This document shows, piece after piece, positions 45,677 through 52,215 of a stretch of DNA of 64,000 nt (positions are counted from its first letter, which is position 1; the number at the start of each line of letters is the position of its first letter). The stretch lies in NCBI RefSeq assembly GCF_021378075.1, contig NZ_JAJUOS010000008.1, forward strand, positions 1 to 64,000. Reading direction: 5' to 3'. The notes beneath the pieces were generated by a model that saw nothing but the letters and a program-made list of their open reading frames with translations, had not been told where the DNA came from and searched no databases. The stretch comes from Rhodobacter flavimaris. Lineage in GTDB: Bacteria; Pseudomonadota; Alphaproteobacteria; Rhodobacterales; Rhodobacteraceae. The translations under genes were made by a program, and so were the position numbers.

Positions 45677-46231
45677 TTAACGCGGGCTGCGCTTGGCCAG
45701 AATACGCTGAAGCGTCCGGCGGTGCATATTCAAGCGCCGCGCCGTTTCCGAAACATTGCGGTCGCACAGCTCATAAACGCGCTGAATATGCTCCCAACGC
45801 ACGCGATCCGCGCTCATCGGGTTTTCCGGCGGCGGCGGCAGGGTTTCCCCCTTGGCCAGAAGCGCATTGGTTATATCGTTGGCGTCGGCGGGTTTCGACA
45901 GATAATCGGTCGCGCCCATTTTCACCGCGGCCACGGCGGTGGCGATGGCGCCATAGCCGGTCAGCACGACGATCCGCGCATCGGGGCGCCGCTCGCGCAG
46001 CGCCTCGACCACGTCAAGGCCATTGCCATCCTCAAGCCGCAAATCCACGACCGCATAGGCCGGCGGGCGGCTTAGCGCGATCGCCTTGCCGGCCGTAACC
46101 GTCTCGGCGGTTTCGGTCTGAAAGCCGCGTTTTTCCATCGCGCGCGCAAGGCGGGTCAGGAAGGGAACGTCATCATCCACCAGCAAAAGCGTGCGGTCGG
46201 ACCCGAGTTCGGCAAATTGATCGTCGGCCAT
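45677..46231 (-). CDS. regA: redox response regulator RegA (PrrA/ActR)
   Basis: The product is 184 residues. The receiver domain has D19/D20 and phospho-acceptor D63 (YAVVDLRLEDG), then a proline hinge (LPPPPENP) and a Fis-type helix-turn-helix (NVSETARRLNMHRRTLQRIL) at the C-terminus, the RegA/PrrA/ActR layout. With RegB it controls aerobic-anaerobic changes in respiration, carbon fixation, photosynthesis and nitrogen metabolism. It lies between senC and hvrA on the same strand, as in Rhodobacter. Confidence 0.95.
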   Translation of the reverse strand: MADDQFAELGSDRTLLLVDDDVPFLTRLARAMEKRGFQTETAETVTAGKAIALSRPPAYAVVDLRLEDGNGLDVVEALRERRPDARIVVLTGYGAIATAVAAVKMGATDYLSKPADANDITNALLAKGETLPPPPENPMSADRVRWEHIQRVYELCDRNVSETARRLNMHRRTLQRILAKRSPR

Positions 46232-46296
46232 GTGCTCTCCCCATGCATTCCGAAAGTCTTAGGCGGTCGGAACCGTCTGGTCAAATTCCCCGTTCG

Positions 46297-46932
46297 TTAT
46301 TGGGAGTTTTTCCAGGCATCGACGAAACAGGAGACCTGCTCGGCCATTTGCTCGGGCGTGGTATCGCGGTTGAAGAAATCGACAAACCCGATTTCAGGAA
46401 ACACCAGGTAGGTCTGGGTCGAATGGTCGATCAGAGTATAGGGGTCGCCAGGGTTCTGAACCTTGAAATAGGTCCGGTAGGCTTTCGACGCGACCGATAT
46501 CTGTTCGGCCGAGCCGGTCAGGCCCAGCATTTTCGGGTGCATGATCTCGGTGAATTCGGCCAGAAGCTCGGGCGTGTCGCGCTCGGTATCGACCGAGACG
46601 AACACGGGCGTCACGTCATAGCCGCGCTCATCGAGCAGGGTGACGGCCTCGGCATTGCGCGAATTGTCCAGCGGGCAGACATCGGGGCAATAGGTATAGC
46701 CGAAGTAAAGCAGGCTGGGCTTGGTGAACACATCCTTGTCGGTGACCGTCTCGCCGGTTTCGGAAACCAGCGTGAACGGCCCGCCCAACTGGCCCGAACC
46801 GCCCACGACGCCCCGGCGGCACTGGGCGAAGATATCCTCGTCGCCGCCCTGGGTGAACAACACGGTTGCGCCAAGACCTGCGACGACGGCGGCCGAGGCC
46901 AGGATGGCGGCGAAGCGCGGAGTAAGTGCCAT
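46297..46932 (-). CDS. senC: SCO1/SenC/PrrC copper protein
   Basis: The product is 211 residues from the ATG at 46932; an upstream extension is not conserved. It has an N-terminal membrane anchor (about 7-26) and a thioredoxin-like domain with the copper site C82-x3-C86 (YTYCPDVCP) and the distal His in LIDHSTQTYLVFPE. SenC/PrrC serves cytochrome oxidase copper assembly and modulates RegB signalling in Rhodobacter. It is divergent from regB and upstream of regA. Confidence 0.93.
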   Translation of the reverse strand: MALTPRFAAILASAAVVAGLGATVLFTQGGDEDIFAQCRRGVVGGSGQLGGPFTLVSETGETVTDKDVFTKPSLLYFGYTYCPDVCPLDNSRNAEAVTLLDERGYDVTPVFVSVDTERDTPELLAEFTEIMHPKMLGLTGSAEQISVASKAYRTYFKVQNPGDPYTLIDHSTQTYLVFPEIGFVDFFNRDTTPEQMAEQVSCFVDAWKNSQ

Positions 46933-47042
46933 GAGAAGTTCCGTTCCTTGTCCTGCATTGATCGCGTGGGCGGACACTACTATCAAGTTGGGCAAGATTA
47001 AATGTGACAACCAGACCCATCTTTGGATTGATCGGGGGCAGA

Positions 47043-48428
47043 ATGGCGGAACGGCTTGAGGCAAGTGCGCAATTTGCCGAGGCGCATCACGACTGGGTCC
47101 GTCTGCGCACTCTGATCTTTTTGCGCTGGACCGCGATCATCGGGCAGCTTGGCGCGATCTTTGTGGGCTGGTGCTGCTATGATATCGCGCTGGACCTGCC
47201 GCTGGCGCTGGCCACGGTGGGCGCGGCGGTCGCGGCCAATATCGTGGCGATCTTCCTGTTTCCGCACAGCCGCCGGCTTAGCCAGGCCGAGGTGACAGCA
47301 ACGCTTCTGTTCGACACCGCGCAGCTTGGCCTGTTGCTGGCGCTGACGGGCGGGCTGAACAACCCCTTCGCGTTGCTGATCCTGGTGCCCGTCACCATCG
47401 CCGCCACCGCGCTGGAGCGTCGCCCGACGATCCTGCTGGGGATCGCAACGATCCTGATCATCTCGATCGTCAGCCAGTTCCACCTGCCGCTGATTACCCG
47501 CGACGGCACCGTGATCGAGATGCCAAGCGTGGTCGAGTTCGGCTTCTGGGTCGCCATCGTGATCGGCGTGGTCTTTCTGGGCGCCTATGCGCATCGCATC
47601 TCAAGCGAGATCCACTCGATGGGCGACGCGCTGCTGGCGACGCAGCTTGCACTGGCGCGCGAACAGAAGCTGACCGATCTGGGCGGCGTTGTTGCGGCAG
47701 CGGCGCATGAGCTTGGCACGCCCCTAGCGACGATCAAACTGGTGTCCTCCGAACTTGCCGACGAGCTGGAGGACAGCCCCGATCTGCACAGCGACGCCAT
47801 CCTGATCCGCGAACAGGCCGACCGCTGCCGCGATATCCTGCGCTCGATGGGCCGGGCGGGGAAAGACGATCTGCACCTGCGCTCGGCCCCGGTGCTGGCG
47901 GTGCTGCGCGAGGCGGCCGAGCCGCATCTCGATCGTGGCAAAGAGATCCTGTTCGACGTGAATCCCGGCGAGGGCGGGGCCGAGCGTCAGCCCACCGTCT
48001 ATCGCTACCCCGAGGTGATCCACGCCCTGCGCAACCTGGTGCAGAACGCCGTGGATTTCGCCCGCAGCACCGTCTGGGTCGAGGCCGAATGGACCGACCA
48101 GACCATCCTTGTTCGGATCACCGACGATGGGCGCGGCTATGCGCCGGGGGTCATGAACCGCATCGGCGACCCCTTCCTGCAAAACCGCTCGGGCGACCGC
48201 AGCCAGCGCCCGGAATACGAGGGCATGGGCCTTGGCCTCTTCATCGCCAAGACGCTGCTTGAGCGCACCGGCGCCCATCTGCGTTTCAGCAACGGCCCCG
48301 AATCCTTCATCCCCGAGGTCAGCCACGCGACCCGCTCGGGCGCCATGGTCGAGGTCAGCTGGCCACTCTCGCGGCTTGTGGTCGAGGACGGCGCAGGGCT
48401 TGGAGAGAACCAGCCGATTACCGCCTGA
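47043..48428 (+). CDS. regB: redox sensor histidine kinase RegB (PrrB)
   Basis: The product is 461 residues from the ATG at 47043 (GGGGGC upstream), close to the R. capsulatus length; a GTG at 47004 would add 13 residues. There are six membrane helices in about 1-185. The quinone-sensing heptapeptide reads GGLNNPF (103-109). The phospho-acceptor is H222 (AAAAHELGTPLATIKL), and the redox cysteine C262 (ADRCRDILRSMG) is present. HATPase motifs NLVQNAVDFA and YEGMGLGLFIAKTLLE follow. It phosphorylates RegA under reducing conditions. Confidence 0.95.
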   Translation: MAERLEASAQFAEAHHDWVRLRTLIFLRWTAIIGQLGAIFVGWCCYDIALDLPLALATVGAAVAANIVAIFLFPHSRRLSQAEVTATLLFDTAQLGLLLALTGGLNNPFALLILVPVTIAATALERRPTILLGIATILIISIVSQFHLPLITRDGTVIEMPSVVEFGFWVAIVIGVVFLGAYAHRISSEIHSMGDALLATQLALAREQKLTDLGGVVAAAAHELGTPLATIKLVSSELADELEDSPDLHSDAILIREQADRCRDILRSMGRAGKDDLHLRSAPVLAVLREAAEPHLDRGKEILFDVNPGEGGAERQPTVYRYPEVIHALRNLVQNAVDFARSTVWVEAEWTDQTILVRITDDGRGYAPGVMNRIGDPFLQNRSGDRSQRPEYEGMGLGLFIAKTLLERTGAHLRFSNGPESFIPEVSHATRSGAMVEVSWPLSRLVVEDGAGLGENQPITA

Positions 48429-48447
48429 GGCGCGATCTTCCTGTGGA

Positions 48448-48462
48448 TTAACCGCCTGTTAA
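48448..48462 (+). promoter_or_regulatory. CtrA-type box upstream of divL
   Basis: TTAA (48448-48451), seven bases, TTAA (48459-48462) followed by CC: an exact match to the CtrA consensus TTAA-N7-TTAAC. It is 48 bp before the divL ATG. TGTGGATTA at 48442-48450 overlaps it and differs from the DnaA box TGTGGATAA by one base. Confidence 0.6.
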
Positions 48463-48510
48463 CCATTCCCTAGCGAAACTCCGCCGGATGTGGGGCGGAA
48501 GGGCGCGCGG

Positions 48511-50031
48511 ATGCAATTCGAATGGATGCAGGCACTGGTCATCGTGGCGACTTCGGTCGGTGCCGCCTTCCTGGCCTTGCTGGGTCTAAGCGTTCTGGCG
48601 CCGCGCAGGCGGGCCGGGCTTGCACCAGCCGAGAGCTATCTGGAGCCCATCGTCTTCCTCTTCGACGAACAGCGCCTTGTCGATGCCACCACCCCGGCCC
48701 GCGCGTTGCTTGACGGCACCCCCGCAGGGCAAAGCGAATGGGCGCGTTTATCGGTCTTTCTCGCACCAAGGTTCGACGACTTGGCCCAAAGCCTTGCGCA
48801 ACTGGCGCAGCGCGGGCGGATCGAGTTGACCGGGCGCGAGGGCGCTGATGCGCTGCGCCTGACCGCCGAGGATGTGAACGGCCTTGCGCGCATCACCCTT
48901 GCCGATCCCGCGGCCGAAGGGGTTGGCATGATGGTTGACGGGCTTAGCCTGCGCGCGCAGGAGCTGGAACTCGATCAGCTGCGCCAGACGCTTGACCACG
49001 CACCCTGTCCGATCTGGCGCGAGGATGCGGGCGGCGACGTCATCTGGGCCAACCGCGCCTATGCGCAGCAGGCGGGCGTGCTGGACGCGCTGACCTGGCC
49101 TTTGCCCCGGCTCTTTGAGCCGCAAGGGGCAAATGCCGCGCGTCTGCGCAGCATTCCCGAGGGGCTCTGGTTCGACTGCCACAGCCACGCCTTTGGCCCC
49201 GAGGTGCTGCATTTTGCTCTGCCCGCCGATGCCACCGTGCGCGCCGAGACAAGCCTGCGCGAATTCGTCCAGACCCTGACCAAGACCTTCGCCGACCTGC
49301 CCATCGGCCTTGCGATCTTCGACCGCCAGCGCCAGTTGCAAATGTTCAACCCCGCGCTTTTGGACCTCACGCATCTGACGCCGCAGTTTCTCTCGGCCCG
49401 GCCCACGCTTTTCGCCTTTCTCGACCGGCTGCGTGAGGCCCGCATGATGCCCGAGCCGCGCGATTACGCCAGCTGGCGCCAGCAGATGAGCGCGCTCGAA
49501 CAGGCCTCGGCGGCCGGATACCATACCGAGACCTGGTCGCTGCCCAACGGCCAGACCTACCGCGTCACCGGTCGCCCGCATCCCGATGGCGCGGTGGCCT
49601 TCCTGTTCGAGGATATCACCTCCGAGATCGGCCTGACCCGCCGCTTCCGCGCCGAGCTTGAGATGGGGCAGGAGGCGCTCGACCTGATGCCCGATGCGCT
49701 CGCGGTGTTCCTGCCCTCAGGCGAGTTGGTGCTGTCAAACACCGCCTATGGAGCGCTTTGGGGGGTCGAGCCGGAGACGACGCTCGGCATCCTGACGCTA
49801 CAGGACTCCCTCGGCCAGTGGCGCGCGCAGTGCGAGATCGAGGGGCTGAGCACGGCCTTGCGCAATCGTGCAGCGCAGGGCGGACGCGGGGAGGCGGTCG
49901 AAGGCACGGCGCAGATGCATGGCGGCCAGAGCCTGCGCTGGCGCGTTGCCCCGATGAGCGGGGGCGCGACGCTGGTCAGCTTTGCCCCCGCCATGGTGGC
50001 CGCCGCACCCAGGGAGGCCACCGTGCCGTGA
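48511..50031 (+). CDS. divL: PAS-domain protein, DivL orthologue without kinase domain
   Basis: The product is 506 residues from the ATG at 48511 (GGAAGGG upstream). An N-terminal membrane helix (about 7-30) is followed by PAS-like domains near 160-235 (APCPIWREDAGGDVIWANRA), 255-370 (LPIGLAIFDRQRQLQMFNPA) and 390-490 (PDALAVFLPSGELVLSNTAY). No dimerisation-phosphotransfer or HATPase domain follows; the protein ends after the third PAS. Caulobacter DivL has the same neighbours (tsaE, amgK, murU, addB, addA, trxA) but keeps a kinase-like end. A PAS-only DivL acting on the CckA-CtrA pathway is known in R. capsulatus. Confidence 0.8.
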   Translation: MQFEWMQALVIVATSVGAAFLALLGLSVLAPRRRAGLAPAESYLEPIVFLFDEQRLVDATTPARALLDGTPAGQSEWARLSVFLAPRFDDLAQSLAQLAQRGRIELTGREGADALRLTAEDVNGLARITLADPAAEGVGMMVDGLSLRAQELELDQLRQTLDHAPCPIWREDAGGDVIWANRAYAQQAGVLDALTWPLPRLFEPQGANAARLRSIPEGLWFDCHSHAFGPEVLHFALPADATVRAETSLREFVQTLTKTFADLPIGLAIFDRQRQLQMFNPALLDLTHLTPQFLSARPTLFAFLDRLREARMMPEPRDYASWRQQMSALEQASAAGYHTETWSLPNGQTYRVTGRPHPDGAVAFLFEDITSEIGLTRRFRAELEMGQEALDLMPDALAVFLPSGELVLSNTAYGALWGVEPETTLGILTLQDSLGQWRAQCEIEGLSTALRNRAAQGGRGEAVEGTAQMHGGQSLRWRVAPMSGGATLVSFAPAMVAAAPREATVP

Positions 50032-50073
50032 TACGGGCTTGCGGCAGCTCACGGGCGGGGTAAAACTGCCGCC

Positions 50074-50553
50074 ATGCCCGATTTGCTGTTTCGCCTGCCC
50101 CTGCCCGACGCCGATGCCACCGCCCGTCTGGGTCAGCGGATGGCGCAGCTTGTCCAGCCCGGCGATGTGCTGCTGCTTGAAGGCCAGATCGGCGCCGGCA
50201 AGACCCATTTCGCCCGCAGCCTGATCCAGACCCGCCTTGCCGCGCTGAACCGGAGCGAGGATATCCCCTCGCCCACATTCACGCTGGTGCAGGTCTATGA
50301 TGCCGCGCCCGAGATCTGGCACACCGACCTCTACCGTCTGACCCATCCTGACGAGGCGATCGAACTGGGGCTCGAGGAGGCGTTCGACACGGCGATCTGC
50401 CTGATCGAATGGCCCGACCGGCTGGCCGATCTGGTGCCACGCAAGGCCCTGACCCTCCGCTTCGAACTGGCCGATGCCGGGGCCTCGCGCTGTGTGAGCT
50501 TCCTTGGTGATGCCGACTGGGCCGAGCGCCTGACGGATCTGCGCGATGCCTGA
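50074..50553 (+). CDS. tsaE: tRNA threonylcarbamoyladenosine synthesis ATPase TsaE
   Basis: The product is 159 residues. TsaE is a small P-loop ATPase working with TsaB and TsaD on the t6A37 modification of tRNA. Walker A is EGQIGAGKTHFAR (36-48), with PSPTFTLVQVY near 69 and the family's IWHTDLYRLTHPDEAIELGL near 85. It overlaps amgK by 8 bp. Confidence 0.95.
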   Translation: MPDLLFRLPLPDADATARLGQRMAQLVQPGDVLLLEGQIGAGKTHFARSLIQTRLAALNRSEDIPSPTFTLVQVYDAAPEIWHTDLYRLTHPDEAIELGLEEAFDTAICLIEWPDRLADLVPRKALTLRFELADAGASRCVSFLGDADWAERLTDLRDA

Positions 50554-51547
50554 TCGCGCCGCACAGATCACGCGCTTTCTCGCGCTGGCCGGGTGGGGCG
50601 AGGCACATCGGGCATCGCTCGCTGGCGACGCCTCTGCCCGGCGCTATGAACGGCTGACGCACGGCGACGCGCGCGCGGTGCTGATGGATGCTCCTCCTGG
50701 GGATGAGGTGATACGCTTCCTGCGCATGGCGCGCTGGCTGCGGCAACACGGCTTTTCCGCCCCTGAGATTCTGGCAAAAGCGCCGGAACAGGGTCTATTG
50801 CTGCTTGAAGACCTGGGCGATGCGCTGATCTCGCGTTTGGTCGCGCAAGACCCTGCGCGCGAGGGCGCCCTTTACGCCGAGATCACGGCCTTCCTGCTGG
50901 CCCTCCACCGCCTGCCTCCGCCCGATTTCCTCGCCCCGCTCGACGGCACCGCGCTGGCCGAATTGCTGCGCCTGACGCCGGAATGGTATCCGGTGCTGTC
51001 ACGCGAGGCGGCTGAGGCCCTCCCCGACCTGATCGCGCAACGCTACGCGGCGCTGAATCGCGAGCCCCCCGTCACCTGCCTGCGCGACTTCCACGCCGAA
51101 AACGCGCTCTGGCTGCCCGAACGCCAAGGGGTTGCGCGGCTGGGGCTCCTCGATTTTCAGGACGCCGTGGCCGCGCATCCGGCTTACGATCTCGTCTCGG
51201 CGCTGCAAGACGCGCGGCGCGATGTCTCGCCCAAGACCGAAGCGCGCGAGCGCCACCGCTATGCCGAGGCCGCGAACCTTGATCTGCCCCGGTTCGAGGC
51301 GCTCTATGCCCTGCTTGGCGCGCAACGCGGGCTGCGGATCATGGGCGTCTTCGCCCGGCTCTGCATGGCCATGGGCAAGGCGCATTACGTCGATCTGATG
51401 CCCCGCACCTGGGCGCATATCGCGCGCAACCTGACCCATCCGGCGCTGAAAGATATCGCCCGCGCCGTCCACGCCGCCTTCCCCGCCCCCACGCCCGACC
51501 TGATGCAAAGGATCAAGGAGCAATGCGCACAACGCCCGATGCATTGA
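50546..51547 (+). CDS. amgK: anomeric MurNAc/GlcNAc kinase AmgK
   Basis: The product is 333 residues with the aminoglycoside-phosphotransferase fold. The N-lobe has SLAGDASARRYERL; the catalytic loop is CLRDFHAENALWLPE near 180 and the metal loop LGLLDFQDAVAAHPAYDLVS near 198. AmgK phosphorylates recycled MurNAc at C1, and MurU, encoded next, makes UDP-MurNAc, bypassing de novo synthesis; the pair also sets fosfomycin tolerance in Pseudomonas and Caulobacter. It overlaps murU by 25 bp. Confidence 0.92.
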   Translation: MPDRAAQITRFLALAGWGEAHRASLAGDASARRYERLTHGDARAVLMDAPPGDEVIRFLRMARWLRQHGFSAPEILAKAPEQGLLLLEDLGDALISRLVAQDPAREGALYAEITAFLLALHRLPPPDFLAPLDGTALAELLRLTPEWYPVLSREAAEALPDLIAQRYAALNREPPVTCLRDFHAENALWLPERQGVARLGLLDFQDAVAAHPAYDLVSALQDARRDVSPKTEARERHRYAEAANLDLPRFEALYALLGAQRGLRIMGVFARLCMAMGKAHYVDLMPRTWAHIARNLTHPALKDIARAVHAAFPAPTPDLMQRIKEQCAQRPMH

Positions 51548-52215
51548 TGCTGTTCGCCGCCGGGTTCGGCACGCGTATGGGCGCGCTGACCGCGAACCGC
51601 CCCAAGCCGCTGATCCCGGTGGCGGGCAAGGTGCTGCTCGATCACGCGCTTGATCTGACGCGCGCGGCCGGCATCGCGCGGGTGGTGGCCAATGTGCATT
51701 ACCTGGGGGATCAGGTCGTGCGCCACTTGGCCGGTCGCGACGTGATGATCTCGGACGAGACCAATGATATCCTTGAGACCGGCGGCGGGCTGCGCAAGGC
51801 GCTACCGCTTCTGGGTCATGGGCCGGTTTTCACACTCAACACCGACGCGGTCTGGAGCGGGCCGAACGTGGTCTCGACCCTGCGCGGGCAGTGGGACGGG
51901 GCGCGGATGTCGGCGCTTCTGGCGCTGATCCCGGCGGAAAAGGCCGTTGGCCATCGCGGCACGGGCGACTTTGCGCTGGATGCCGAAGGGCGGATCACCC
52001 GCGGCGGCCCCTATGTCTATACCGGCGCGCAAATCCTCAATCCCGCTGGAATAGAGACGATTTCTGGGGCTGCCTTCTCGCTCAACCTGCTTTGGGATCG
52101 CATGATCGCCGAGGGGCGCGCCTTTGGTGTGGTGCATCGGGGCGGCTGGTGCGACGTTGGCCGCCCCGAAAGCATCCCTCTGGCCGAAGCCATGCTGGAG
52201 CAGGCCGATGGCTGA
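51523..52215 (+). CDS. murU: MurNAc-1-phosphate uridylyltransferase MurU
   Basis: The product is 230 residues from the ATG at 51523, preceded by AAGGAG; a later Met (residue 9) is possible but less supported. It has the nucleotidyltransferase signature LFAAGFGTRMGALTANRPKP (9-28) with LIPVAGK after it, and the metal-binding LNTDAVW near 104. It completes the cell-wall recycling pathway begun by AmgK. A copy of the CTGGAATAGAGAC motif lies inside at 52046-52064. It overlaps addB by 8 bp. Confidence 0.92.
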   Translation: MRTTPDALMLFAAGFGTRMGALTANRPKPLIPVAGKVLLDHALDLTRAAGIARVVANVHYLGDQVVRHLAGRDVMISDETNDILETGGGLRKALPLLGHGPVFTLNTDAVWSGPNVVSTLRGQWDGARMSALLALIPAEKAVGHRGTGDFALDAEGRITRGGPYVYTGAQILNPAGIETISGAAFSLNLLWDRMIAEGRAFGVVHRGGWCDVGRPESIPLAEAMLEQADG

